NCBI RefSeq assembly: GCF_025561445.1
Contig: NZ_CP095096.1
Coordinates: 1,963,822 to 2,027,821, forward strand
Reading direction: 5' to 3'
From: Staphylococcus sp. IVB6181
GTDB lineage: Bacteria; Bacillota; Bacilli; Staphylococcales; Staphylococcaceae
Length of the DNA: 64,000 nt
Part shown: piece after piece, positions 29,405 to 37,670 of the stretch
Numbering within the stretch: position 1 is the stretch's first letter
Layout: each line of letters begins with the position of its first letter
Notes under the pieces: generated by a model
What the model was told of the DNA's origin: nothing
Databases searched by the model: none
What the model saw: only the letters and a program-made list of their open reading frames with translations
Made by a program: the position numbers and the translations under genes

Positions 29405-30700
29405 TTAATGGTCCGGTGTTCTTAATTGAATAATAAATGCAATGGTTACCGCAACAAGCATTATAAATAAAATCGGTGTGATAAAAATTGATAATAATAA
29501 GCCATGAATCATAATGTTCACGAATTCAGTAAGTAATTTGAAGAACAAGATACTTACCATGAAGAGTTGTGCATAGTACAGTTTGCCGCGTAAGAAATGC
29601 GTCAATGTTGTAATAATATAAGCGATGATGACAAGCAGCAATAGGAATAAAGTCACCCATTCAATAACATAAGATGTCTGTGACAATTCCCAATCGCCTG
29701 ACATAAATAATCCATTACGGTTGTTCAATTCTAATAATGTGAATAAGAACAGAATCGTTCCGCAAATTAACTCTACAATACCTGGTTTGATCCATTTCGG
29801 TCGACGCATCCAATTCGGAATATCGTCTTCCTGCAAATCAATTTTATCTTTAATTGTCTTTTTAATTTTATCTTTTTTTGTTCTGATTTTCTCTAAGTCA
29901 ATGCTTCTGCGTGTACGGTGTGTGAATTCTTGGGTACGTTCTTGAATTTCACGCAATTGTTCTTTCGTTTGGCTGATTGCACCATTTTTATCAGTTCTAG
30001 AGTATTCCATCTCTTCTCCAAGTTCTGCTTTAGTTAAAGGCAATGAACGTCTTAGGAATAAGAAGTTCCAAATCGACATTTGGCCTAAACACCACATCAC
30101 TAAGAAGAAAGCATTGACACTTAAAATATCAATCAATGCAATTTCATGACTCTCTATTCTTCCGTATAACGAAATCTGAGATATTAAATAACTGATACCA
30201 TACGTACAGATGATCCATAAATAATGTTCCTTCTGATGGTCGCTGTTAAGTTCGTCCTTATAAACAATATAGCCAATATGCACAATGAACGGGATAATAA
30301 AGATAACTGCGAAGAAACCGTAGACTTGTGTCATAAAGACAATTGTGATGAGGAAGAAAAAGATTCCTATTATAAGGAAGAAAATTGAAATATCATAATC
30401 ATATTTTGTCGTGATAAATAACAAATAGCCGATCCAAAGCAATGCAACGCCGAATAAGATGATTAAGATGGCGCTGATGATAGGGAAATGGCCGATAAAT
30501 TGACTCATAATCCGGATAATTTCAATAAAGAATGCATTGATGAAATCCCACACATTATTAATATGTAAGTCAACCTTGCTCCCCTTAGCAAGTTTATGGA
30601 TGAATGATAAATTGAGCAGTACAATGATGCCAATTAAAAGTGAAACAATGCCAATAATCAAACTAAAAATGATCTCAGCGTGCTTCTTTATATACGACAT
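29405..30700 (-). CDS. Multi-pass membrane protein of unknown function
   Basis: 431 residues with about ten hydrophobic segments in two blocks (roughly 10-225 and 305-425), separated by a hydrophilic, helical cytosolic segment of some 75 residues rich in K, R, E and T (ISQTKEQLREIQERTQEF). No transport or enzyme motif was recognised. The start is the ATG at 30700 behind GAGGTG; that GTG itself is in frame but is the ribosome site. Stands alone between the methyltransferase and the TPP riboswitch. Confidence 0.7.
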   Translation of the reverse strand: MSYIKKHAEIIFSLIIGIVSLLIGIIVLLNLSFIHKLAKGSKVDLHINNVWDFINAFFIEIIRIMSQFIGHFPIISAILIILFGVALLWIGYLLFITTKYDYDISIFFLIIGIFFFLITIVFMTQVYGFFAVIFIIPFIVHIGYIVYKDELNSDHQKEHYLWIICTYGISYLISQISLYGRIESHEIALIDILSVNAFFLVMWCLGQMSIWNFLFLRRSLPLTKAELGEEMEYSRTDKNGAISQTKEQLREIQERTQEFTHRTRRSIDLEKIRTKKDKIKKTIKDKIDLQEDDIPNWMRRPKWIKPGIVELICGTILFLFTLLELNNRNGLFMSGDWELSQTSYVIEWVTLFLLLLVIIAYIITTLTHFLRGKLYYAQLFMVSILFFKLLTEFVNIMIHGLLLSIFITPILFIMLVAVTIAFIIQLRTPDH

Positions 30701-30890
30701 GTTTTTCACCTCATAGTTATTATATATGAACAGACGTGTTGTGTCTTTAAAAATTATAGTAAATCATTCTATGGTAGTATATTAGAATTGGTCAGCACAC
30801 TCAATCCTTTACTTTTGTTTTTACACAAATTTAATCTTTTGTCATCTTAATTCAATACCCGTTCTTATAAGGATGAATCGCAAAATGACC

Positions 30891-30919
30891 TTGACATCTA
30901 GTACTAAAAAGCATACATT
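30891..30919 (+). promoter_or_regulatory. Promoter of the TPP-controlled ykoEDC operon
   Basis: Consensus TTGACA (30891-30896), 17-base spacer, TACATT (30914-30919), about 25 bases ahead of the riboswitch. Apart from this, 30701-30890 holds nothing recognised. Confidence 0.75.
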
Positions 30920-30942
30920 TATTATAAATCAAATGAATAAAT

Positions 30943-31028
30943 GCACTAGGGGTGTTTCGAACTGAGATGAAGCACATGCTTCAAACCCTTCGAACCTGAT
31001 CTAGCTTGGACTAGCGTAGGAAAGTGCG
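30943..31028 (+). promoter_or_regulatory. TPP riboswitch (THI element) aptamer
   Basis: Contains the hallmark CTGAGAT (30962-30968), the closing GCAC...GTGC arms, and the conserved ACCTGATCTAG...CTAGCGTAGGAAAGTG block (30994-31027). It senses thiamine diphosphate and lies directly before ykoEDC, which it should switch off when the cofactor is plentiful. Confidence 0.95.
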
Positions 31029-31083
31029 GAAGATGAACCGGTTGTCGATTGAGGGTGGTACCGGTTTGTTCCGATGCCTGTTT

Positions 31084-31117
31084 CACGCTGCTTGCTAGAC
31101 AAGTTTGCGTGTTTTTT
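31084..31117 (+). terminator. Riboswitch-controlled terminator
   Basis: CACGCTGCTTG (31084-31094) pairs with CAAGTTTGCGTG (31100-31111), followed by TTTTTT. It stands between the aptamer and ykoE, fitting transcription attenuation by TPP. Confidence 0.8.
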
Positions 31118-31143
31118 ATTTTTATAGGAGGAATTGATTCATT

Positions 31144-31719
31144 ATGTCTAAAGGGCTTAAACTTTCAGATATCTTAGTTACTGTGTTAATCGCAGTCATC
31201 TTTGCAATCATTTACAACATTTGGAACCTTGTATACAAAGCGATGCAAGTGACTGGATTGCACTTAGAAGAATTATCTTATGGTATGTGGTTTGCTGCAG
31301 CTGTTGTTGCTTACCTGATCATTCCTAAAGCAGGCGTCGCTTTACTCGCTGAATTTGCTGCGGGTGCTGGTGAAACTATCGTCATGGGACGCTTTGATAT
31401 TGCAACAATTATTTACGGCTTGCTTCAAGGTTTAGCATGTGAAATTATTTTTGCGATTTTCCGTTATAAATCACGCAAATTAATGGTGGCAGTCATTGCT
31501 GGTTTAGCAGCTGCACTTGTTACTTTCCCTATCGACTTCTACTATGGTTATCTTGGTGAAGTTGCAGGATGGAACTTATTCTTATATGTGTTCTTCCGTT
31601 GTATCAGCGGTATTGTATTAGCAGGGATTTTCCCATACTATCTTGTCAAAGCACTGGATCAAACCGGAGTTACCAAACTCTTCCGCCCTGCTTCTAAAAA
31701 AGATTACGACAATTTGTAA
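31144..31719 (+). CDS. ykoE: Thiamine/HMP ECF transporter substrate-binding S component YkoE
   Basis: 191 residues with five to six membrane segments; the S component that captures thiamine or its hydroxymethylpyrimidine precursor. Recognised from its length, hydrophobic pattern, the preceding TPP riboswitch and the following double ATPase and EcfT-like genes. AGGAGGA precedes the ATG. Confidence 0.88.
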   Translation: MSKGLKLSDILVTVLIAVIFAIIYNIWNLVYKAMQVTGLHLEELSYGMWFAAAVVAYLIIPKAGVALLAEFAAGAGETIVMGRFDIATIIYGLLQGLACEIIFAIFRYKSRKLMVAVIAGLAAALVTFPIDFYYGYLGEVAGWNLFLYVFFRCISGIVLAGIFPYYLVKALDQTGVTKLFRPASKKDYDNL

Positions 31720-31731
31720 GGAGATATTATC

Positions 31732-33141
31732 TTGTTATTTGCTCAAAATTTACGACTCAAATATCCAAATGCACAAAATAAAATCTTTGATGGTTTAAAT
31801 ATAGAAATACCTGACAAACAAAAAGTCTTGCTTTTAGGTCCATCAGGCTGCGGCAAAAGTACTTTGCTTAATGTATTAAGCGGTATTGTACCGAACTTGA
31901 TTGAATTGCCTATGAAGTATGATGACTTAAAAGCAGATTTAAACAGCGGTGTCATTTTCCAAGACCCGGATACACAGTTTTGTATGCCTAAAGTATATGA
32001 GGAATTAGCATTCGTATTAGAAAACAAACAAGTACCGCGTAAAGATATGGATGCGTTAATTCAACGTGCTTTAGAATCTGTAGATTTAGAAGTAGGTCCA
32101 AAACAAACCGTGTCTCAATTAAGCGGAGGTATGAAACAAAAATTAGCTATTGCTGAAACGGTACTCCAAGAAGCAGATACCCTCTTCTTGGATGAACCGA
32201 CCGCTATGCTGGATGTAGATGCGACTGAGGATTTATGGAATAAAATCAAAGAGATGTGGCAAGATCAAACTGTACTCATCGTTGAGCATAAAGTAGAACA
32301 TATTTGGGAACATGTCGATCGTGTCATATTAATGGGCCATGGCGGCCACATCATTGCTGATGACACACCTGAGGTAATATTGAACCAGCATGAAGATTTA
32401 TTGACAGAATACGGCGTATGGCACCCTAAAGCTTGGGACCATGCACCACAACCAAATTTAAACGCTGCTGCACCTTCAAAAGCACGCTTTAAGTATACAG
32501 AGGGTGAAATTATCAGAGGCAAAAAGACCTTGATTCAAGTCCCTGACTTTGAAATTGGTGATGGCGAGTGGATTACGATTACCGGTAAAAACGGTGCCGG
32601 TAAAACCACTTTATTAGAATCGATGATGCAGCTGATTAAATATCGCGGTGCCATGTCCTATGACGGCCAACCGCTTCACAAAATTAAAGAAGCTGCCCAG
32701 CATATGTACTTGGTCTATCAAAATCCAGAACTGCAATTTATCACAAATTCAGTTTATGAAGAGATTTTCATCAACTTCAGCGGCCCTGATGCAGAAGCAG
32801 AAACAAAACAACTGATACAAATGTTGAATTTAGAAGCTGTTCAAGAACATCACCCGTTCGAATTATCTATGGGTCAAAAACGTCGATTAAGCGTCGCAAC
32901 AGCGCTAAGCTCTCATGCTGATATTATCTTATTAGATGAGCCGACGTTTGGTTTAGACAGCCGCAACACATTTAATTTATTATCACTTTTCCAAAAACGT
33001 GTTGCACAAGGACAAACCATTATAATGGTTACACACGATCCGCATATTATCGAACGCTACCCTACAAGACGTATTGAGTTGCGCGATCATATGTTATGTG
33101 AAGATGAGCTTTTTGAAATGGAAGGTGAAGACAATGTTTGA
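31732..33141 (+). CDS. ykoD: ECF-type transporter ATPase with two ABC cassettes, YkoD
   Basis: 469 residues; two fused ATPases energise uptake through YkoC/YkoE. First cassette: Walker A GPSGCGKST, signature LSGGMKQK, Walker B LFLDEPTAMLD. Second cassette: GKNGAGKTT, LSMGQKRRLS, ILLDEPTFGLD. Starts at TTG 31732 behind AAGGAG. Overlaps ykoC by eight bases. ECF ATPases are more often separate polypeptides; the fusion is the YkoD type. Confidence 0.93.
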   Translation: MLFAQNLRLKYPNAQNKIFDGLNIEIPDKQKVLLLGPSGCGKSTLLNVLSGIVPNLIELPMKYDDLKADLNSGVIFQDPDTQFCMPKVYEELAFVLENKQVPRKDMDALIQRALESVDLEVGPKQTVSQLSGGMKQKLAIAETVLQEADTLFLDEPTAMLDVDATEDLWNKIKEMWQDQTVLIVEHKVEHIWEHVDRVILMGHGGHIIADDTPEVILNQHEDLLTEYGVWHPKAWDHAPQPNLNAAAPSKARFKYTEGEIIRGKKTLIQVPDFEIGDGEWITITGKNGAGKTTLLESMMQLIKYRGAMSYDGQPLHKIKEAAQHMYLVYQNPELQFITNSVYEEIFINFSGPDAEAETKQLIQMLNLEAVQEHHPFELSMGQKRRLSVATALSSHADIILLDEPTFGLDSRNTFNLLSLFQKRVAQGQTIIMVTHDPHIIERYPTRRIELRDHMLCEDELFEMEGEDNV

Positions 33142-33928
33142 AGCATGGAAAAAATATTTCACCTTCGTAGATGAAGTCAATATCATTACCAAATTAGGTT
33201 TAGGTATTTTCTTATTCTTCTTTGTCATCTTTATACACAATTTTGATGTGATGATTTATTTAACCGTTCTGATGTTATTATTCTTACTCATCTTTGGCGG
33301 TATGAAGTTTAAGATAACAGCACTATTTGTAGTTTATACGATACTATTCAGTATCATCTCAGCACTGTTCATGATTTTCTATGGTGATGGTACACATACG
33401 CTATTTAAGTTAGGATTTATTCATATTACGACAGAAAGTTTAGTCAGAGGTCTGCATTTATCAATGCGTACAGATACTGTAACTTTCTTTGGAATTGTGA
33501 TGGCATTCACTTCTCAAATTGTGATGATCTTCTACAGTTTAATGCAGCACTTAAAAGTAAAACCTAAAGTCGCTTATGCCTTTATGGCAGCGATACGTAT
33601 GGTACCTTTAATCATCAGTTCATTTGTACAATTAAGAAAATCATTGAAGATGCGCTATCGTATGGTGGATAAATCCAATTACAGAGGCTTTAAACGCATC
33701 AAGCATTTGATGATTCCTCTATTAAGCCAAAACATCCGAAAAGCACATCAACTCTCTGTTGCGATGGAGAAAAAAGGATTTAAAGATGGTCCGAGAACTT
33801 ATTATTACTACCCACCATTTAGTTATCGCGACTTGATCTTTATCTTACTCTTCGCCGCAATATTAAACACTGCTATATTATTAGCACATTATGTGCCGAT
33901 TACAGGCATCATGGATGTACGTGGTTGA
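33134..33928 (+). CDS. ykoC: ECF transporter transmembrane T component YkoC
   Basis: 264 residues. Five or so membrane segments, with a cytosolic coupling region containing AIRMVPLI and HQLSVAMEKKGFKDG, which corresponds to the small-side-chain motifs that dock on the ATPases. The start at 33134 (MFEAWKKYF) overlaps the end of ykoD; GGTGAAG precedes it. Last gene of the TPP-controlled operon. Confidence 0.88.
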   Translation: MFEAWKKYFTFVDEVNIITKLGLGIFLFFFVIFIHNFDVMIYLTVLMLLFLLIFGGMKFKITALFVVYTILFSIISALFMIFYGDGTHTLFKLGFIHITTESLVRGLHLSMRTDTVTFFGIVMAFTSQIVMIFYSLMQHLKVKPKVAYAFMAAIRMVPLIISSFVQLRKSLKMRYRMVDKSNYRGFKRIKHLMIPLLSQNIRKAHQLSVAMEKKGFKDGPRTYYYYPPFSYRDLIFILLFAAILNTAILLAHYVPITGIMDVRG

Positions 33929-34025
33929 CACATTTCGATGTAGTTTTTAAAATAGCTATCGGGCTGTTAGTCGTCGAGCTGCAGCCCAACCAATATTTAC
34001 ATTTTCATTCATCCATATTTTTCCC

Positions 34026-34067
34026 AGCAGTAGACGGTTACCGATTCGACCGTTTGCTGCTTATTTT
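34026..34067 (+). terminator. Terminator of ykoEDC
   Basis: AGCAGTAGACGGT against ACCGTTTGCTGCT (ends 34061) followed by TATTTTTAT. A weaker stem GGGCTG...CAGCCC lies at 33960-33987. Confidence 0.7.
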
Positions 34068-34165
34068 TATAATAACCATCATTTCTTTTTTTAGTTAATA
34101 CACCCCTATTATAAATGCTATAATTAAGGTAATCAGATTTACACATACGATGGGAGGCAATTTTC

Positions 34166-34390
34166 ATGAAGAAACGTAACGATGCATACGAAAAAGGCTA
34201 CCAACAAGCCGTAAGAGAAATTGAAACCATGACAAAACTTAAAAATAAAAAACGCCGACTTAACCGTTTTATCAAAAAACGCAAACGTGCTTGGCGCTTC
34301 CGCCAACTTTTCAATAAACACAGCTCTCGCTTTGTGGCTGGCTATAAACAAGCCTATATCGATATGGCAAAATCAACACCTGATGAGTAA
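34166..34390 (+). CDS. Small, strongly basic hypothetical protein
   Basis: 74 residues, no membrane segment. It has a very basic centre (KLKNKKRRLNRFIKKRKRAW) flanked by two similar pieces, YEKGYQQAVREIE near the start and FVAGYKQAYIDMA near the end, suggesting an internal duplication. Such composition suits nucleic-acid binding, but no family is recognised. GGGAGG precedes the ATG. Its terminator has been split by the IS element, see that entry. Confidence 0.7.
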   Translation: MKKRNDAYEKGYQQAVREIETMTKLKNKKRRLNRFIKKRKRAWRFRQLFNKHSSRFVAGYKQAYIDMAKSTPDE

Positions 34391-34399
34391 GGGATGAAC

Positions 34400-34433
34400 T
34401 GCTCCCTGTCAAGTAGACAGGAAAAAAACAAAA
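34400..34433 (+). repeat. IS left inverted repeat
   Basis: TGCTCCCTGTC followed by AAGTAGACAGGAAAAAAACAAAA; about 27 of 34 positions match the reverse complement of the other end. Confidence 0.75.
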
Positions 34434-34470
34434 AATAATTTATTAGGAATCTGATAAACAAATTTTAAGT

Positions 34471-34514
34471 TACTGTACAAATGAGTTGATAAATCTCGTT
34501 TGTACAGTTTTTTT
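34471..34514 (+). terminator. Rightward terminator inside the IS end
   Basis: CTGTACAAATGAG (34473-34485) against CTCGTTTGTACAG (34495-34507), followed by seven T. It is oriented against the transposase and would stop transcripts entering from the gene at 34166. Confidence 0.75.
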
Positions 34515-34542
34515 ATTCTCCTAGCGCACTATCGTTTGCTTG

Positions 34543-34590
34543 ATCTGGTAAAAAAGTGGTGCGCTACGCACACTACTTCTTTTACCAGAT
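34543..34590. repeat. Long palindrome within the IS non-coding part
   Basis: ATCTGGTAAAA...GTGCGC mirrored as GCACACTAC...TTTTACCAGAT, about 21 bp per arm with few mismatches. No T-run on either side. It lies between OrfB and the internal terminator. Confidence 0.7.
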
Positions 34591-34616
34591 TATTTAGGGT
34601 AGACATTAGTTAGAAG

Positions 34617-35405
34617 TTAAGCAATTAATCTTTCCATTTCCAAAGTAATTCTCTCATTGTTGTAAAAATCAATGTATTCTTTAAACTGCGAGCGTGCAGT
34701 TTTTATATCCTTGAATTTATAATGTCTATTACCGCGATAAATTTCTGATTTCATTATTCCCCAAAATGATTCCATTGGACTATTATCTATGCATCGTCCG
34801 ACTCGTGACATGCTTTGAATAACACCTTGCTCATCGAGCAAGAATTTAAAATGTTTGCTTGTATATTGAAAACCTCTGTCGCTATGTAGTATTAAGCCGC
34901 TTATATTTTTCACTTTCTTTAACGCTTTATTGAAAGTATTAAAAACCAGCTGATTGTTATTTGAATAACTTATATCATAGCTTACAATTTTACCTGTTCC
35001 GAGATCTCTGATAGCGCTTAAATAAAATTTCCTTCCATTTTCTAAAATAAGTTCTGTCACATCTGTTACCCATTTTTTGTTAGCTTCCGTTTCACTAAAT
35101 TCTCTATCTAATAAATTCTCTGCAGTAATAGTAGGTGTTGAGGGTCTATATCTTTTTCTTGCAGCACGTATGCAAGATTTTAGACCTAATTTTTTCATTA
35201 AACGATATACTCGTTTACGACTTACTTTTTTATCCAGTCTTAAACAGATATATATACGAATACGACGATAACCATATTTACCGTTGTATCTATTGAAAAT
35301 CCACAAGATTTCTTTCATTAATATTTCATCTTCAATTTCACGCTGTGTTTTAAATTCTCTTCTCTTTCTCCACTTATAATAACTGGCTCTAGAAATTCCA
35401 ACCAC
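34617..35405 (-). CDS. IS3-family transposase catalytic subunit OrfB, C-terminally short
   Basis: 262 residues from a GTG; the frame is open further upstream to the A6G signal, so it is probably made as an OrfA-OrfB fusion. The integrase core (rve) shows all three catalytic residues: D in WVTDVTEL, D in LHSDRGFQYTS and E in NSPMESFWG. An N-terminal HTH_21 type segment (YGYRRIRIYI) precedes it. It ends NNERITLEMERLIA, lacking the usual C-terminal PVEYR-type residues, so the end has been altered. Confidence 0.85.
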   Translation of the reverse strand: MVGISRASYYKWRKRREFKTQREIEDEILMKEILWIFNRYNGKYGYRRIRIYICLRLDKKVSRKRVYRLMKKLGLKSCIRAARKRYRPSTPTITAENLLDREFSETEANKKWVTDVTELILENGRKFYLSAIRDLGTGKIVSYDISYSNNNQLVFNTFNKALKKVKNISGLILHSDRGFQYTSKHFKFLLDEQGVIQSMSRVGRCIDNSPMESFWGIMKSEIYRGNRHYKFKDIKTARSQFKEYIDFYNNERITLEMERLIA

Positions 35406-35464
35406 CTTACATAACAGAGTTATTGGATATTCATTTTTTAAGTCTTCTATTACAAGGTACTCAA

Positions 35465-36169
35465 CTATTTGTCTAAACGGCGATTGATCAGCTCTCTTTC
35501 TTTCTCCTTCAACTTTTTTAAAATCTTGTTTTCCATTTCTAAGTATTTGATTCTTTCTTCAAGAGCTTTTGTTTTAGCTAATGCTTGTTCTTCATCAGTC
35601 ATTGTCTGAGTTGGCTTACCTTTACCTCTTCCGTCTACAAGACCGGCACTTCCAAATTGTTCATATTTTTTAACCCAACTATATACTTGGCCATAATTAA
35701 CATTATATTTTAAAGCTGTTTTCTTATAATCTTTTTCTGACTCAATACATGCTTCTACTATTTCTACACGTTCTTCGAACGTTGTTTTTCTCGCTTTCAT
35801 TGAATACACCCCTAGTAATGGAGAATATGAAACATTCTCTTTTCCTAAAGTATATCGTTTTATCCAATCCCTAACAGTAGAATATGCTGGAATATTATAT
35901 TTTATTGCTAAATCAACAGCAGAAACACCTTCAGTTAAGTATTCCTGAACAATTGTTTCTTTAAATGCTTTACTATAAGTATTATTGCTTTTCTTTGGTA
36001 ATAGTACCTCAACGCCATGTACTTTATATTGGTGATATTTAAACATCACCTGTTTACGATTTAATTCTATACCACTCTTTTCTATAGCTTCATTACAACT
36101 ATAACCTTCATCTATTAAACTAAATGTTAAGAGAAATAATTTAATGTCACTTTCGAGATATTTAGACAT
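35465..36169 (-). CDS. IS3-family transposase subunit OrfA (double helix-turn-helix)
   Basis: 234 residues with two helix-turn-helix units (ACNEAI...NRKQVMFKYHQYKVHG near the start; then VDLAIKYNIPAYSTVRDWIKRY; and KKTALKYNVNYGQVYSWVKKYE) and a C-terminal leucine-zipper-like coil (ALEERIKYLEMENKILKKLKEK). It binds the ends and dimerises. GGGGAG precedes the ATG, but that site can be paired with the IS end in incoming transcripts. The slippery sequence A-AAA-AAG at 35513-35519 lies just before its end. Confidence 0.85.
   Translation of the reverse strand: MSKYLESDIKLFLLTFSLIDEGYSCNEAIEKSGIELNRKQVMFKYHQYKVHGVEVLLPKKSNNTYSKAFKETIVQEYLTEGVSAVDLAIKYNIPAYSTVRDWIKRYTLGKENVSYSPLLGVYSMKARKTTFEERVEIVEACIESEKDYKKTALKYNVNYGQVYSWVKKYEQFGSAGLVDGRGKGKPTQTMTDEEQALAKTKALEERIKYLEMENKILKKLKEKERELINRRLDK
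35513..35519 (-). other. Programmed -1 frameshift signal (A-AAA-AAG)
   Basis: On the minus strand AAAAAAG in phase TTA AAA AAG of OrfA; a -1 shift enters the OrfB frame, which is open from here to 34617. This is the classic IS3-family slippage heptamer. Confidence 0.75.
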
Positions 36170-36188
36170 AAGAATGCTCCCCCTATAG

Positions 36189-36222
36189 TTTTGTTTTTTT
36201 AGTGTCTACTATAGGGGGAGCA
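36189..36222 (-). repeat. IS right inverted repeat
   Basis: Read inward: TGCTCCCCCTATAGTAGACA, then CTAAAAAAACAAAA. Its outer part is also repeated inverted just inside the element (36174-36188). Confidence 0.75.
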
Positions 36223-36345
36223 TATCAGGAAATCCCCCTTGCTCATTTTTTATAACAAAACAATAGTAATAGATGTGCAATCGTATTATGTGAGTAGTTC
36301 ATATATATTTAAACTGGTGCAGACACACGACTAACTTAATATAAA

Positions 36346-36385
36346 AAACCAACCAAACAATTCAGAGAAAAAGTTTGGTTGGTTT
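36346..36385 (-). terminator. Terminator of the purine operon
   Basis: AAACCAACCAAAC (36346-36358) and GTTTGGTTGGTTT (36373-36385); on the minus strand followed by TTTTATATT. Just after the purD stop. Confidence 0.85.
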
Positions 36386-36398
36386 AATGTATCTTCGA

Positions 36399-37646
36399 TT
36401 ATTGTTCGTGTTTAATTGCTTTATCACAAATGTCTCTGCGATAGAATAAGCCGTCACTTTCAATTGCATCTGCTTTTTTGTAAGCTTCTGCTTTTGCTTC
36501 TTTGACAGTTTTGCCTTCGCCAGTGACTAAGATGACACGGCCGCCAGAAGTGACATAGTCGTCGCCTTCTTTTTTCAAGCCGCTGACAAATGTGCTGCCG
36601 TCTAAATTGAAGCCTGAAACTTTAACGCCTTTTTCGTAAGCACCTGGATAGCCTTTAGAAGCAAGCATCACACCTGCGACTGCTTCGTCTTTCCATTTGA
36701 ATTCAATTGGTTGACGTGCTTCTAAATCTAAGATGTGCTGCATTAAATCGCTTTCCATACGAGTTAAGAGTACTTGTGCTTCCGGATCCCCAAAGCGTGC
36801 GTTAAATTCAATGACTTTCGGTCCTTCTTCTGTAAGGATGGCACCGATATAAAGGACACCAAAGAATGGATACCCTTCTTGTTGCATCGCTTTTGCGATA
36901 GGTTGTGCAATTTCTTCATTCGTACGTTTTAATACGTCTTGTGAGATATGAGGTACTGGACAATAAGCACCCATACCGCCTGTATTCGGTCCTTTATCAC
37001 CGTCATAAGCGCGTTTATGGTCTTGTGCAATCGTATCAAACGGTACTGCATAGTCTCCATTGACGAAAGTCATTACAGAGTATTCTTCACCTTCCAAGAA
37101 TTCTTCGAAGACTACTTTGCCTTCTTCTTCTGGATAAAGTGTTTCAACGCCTTCTTTCGCTTCTTCGCGTGTCATCGCAATAATAACACCTTTACCTGCA
37201 GCTAAACCATCTTTCTTCAAGACAACTGGAATTTTACAGTCTTCCACATACTTTAATGCTTCTGTTTTAGAATCCACTTCAACATACTCAGCTGTCGGAA
37301 TACCGTATTTCTCCATGATATGTTTTGCAAAAGCTTTAGAGCCTTCGATTTGAGCAGCAGCTGCGCCTGGTCCGAAGACTTTAACGCCCGCTTCGCGCAA
37401 TTTATCGCCTAAGCCTTCAGTTAACGGTTGTTCAGGACCTACAACTGCCCATTCAACACCATTTTCTGCAGCGAATTTCACGATTTCATCATGTGCTGTT
37501 TCAGCGATTTCACCATGCACTTCAGCTACAGTTTCCATCGCTGCATTTCCAGGAATTGCATACACTTGGTCAACAAGTTCAGATTGATTTAATTTATGGG
37601 CAAGAACATGTTCACGTCCTCCGCCCCCGATAACTAATACTTTCAT
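36399..37646 (-). CDS. purD: Phosphoribosylamine-glycine ligase (GAR synthetase) PurD
   Basis: Second step of purine synthesis, joining glycine to phosphoribosylamine with ATP. ATP-grasp enzyme: [16 protein letters not shown] at the N-terminus, [17 protein letters not shown] for [16 protein letters not shown] for substrate and [15 protein letters not shown] for metal. Start chosen at ATG 37646 (MKVLVIG); an in-frame ATG at 37655 is closer to AGGAGG but would be only three bases from it, so both are possible. 415 residues. Last gene of the operon. Confidence 0.95.
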   Translation of the reverse strand: MKVLVIGGGGREHVLAHKLNQSELVDQVYAIPGNAAMETVAEVHGEIAETAHDEIVKFAAENGVEWAVVGPEQPLTEGLGDKLREAGVKVFGPGAAAAQIEGSKAFAKHIMEKYGIPTAEYVEVDSKTEALKYVEDCKIPVVLKKDGLAAGKGVIIAMTREEAKEGVETLYPEEEGKVVFEEFLEGEEYSVMTFVNGDYAVPFDTIAQDHKRAYDGDKGPNTGGMGAYCPVPHISQDVLKRTNEEIAQPIAKAMQQEGYPFFGVLYIGAILTEEGPKVIEFNARFGDPEAQVLLTRMESDLMQHILDLEARQPIEFKWKDEAVAGVMLASKGYPGAYEKGVKVSGFNLDGSTFVSGLKKEGDDYVTSGGRVILVTGEGKTVKEAKAEAYKKADAIESDGLFYRRDICDKAIKHEQ

Positions 37647-37670
37647 CTTGAGCATTTTCCTCCTGAATGA

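Larger units (their letters stand above)
34400..36222 (-). mobile_element. IS3-family (IS150-group-like) insertion sequence
   Basis: 1,823 bases bounded by TG...CA ends with imperfect inverted repeats of about 34 bases (34400-34433 and 36189-36222; shared TGCTCCC, AGTAGACA and AAAAAAACAAAA). Encodes OrfA and OrfB on the minus strand with an A6G slippage signal between them. About 215 bases without gene lie between the OrfB stop and the left repeat. No 3-4 base target duplication is seen. The flanks are the two arms of a terminator hairpin (see findings). Confidence 0.85.

Noticed and set aside
34600..36208. Shorter IS boundary using TAGACATTAG / TAGACACTAA as ends
   Set aside because: The 34-base TG...CA repeats at 34400 and 36222 match much better and the flanks then form one terminator.
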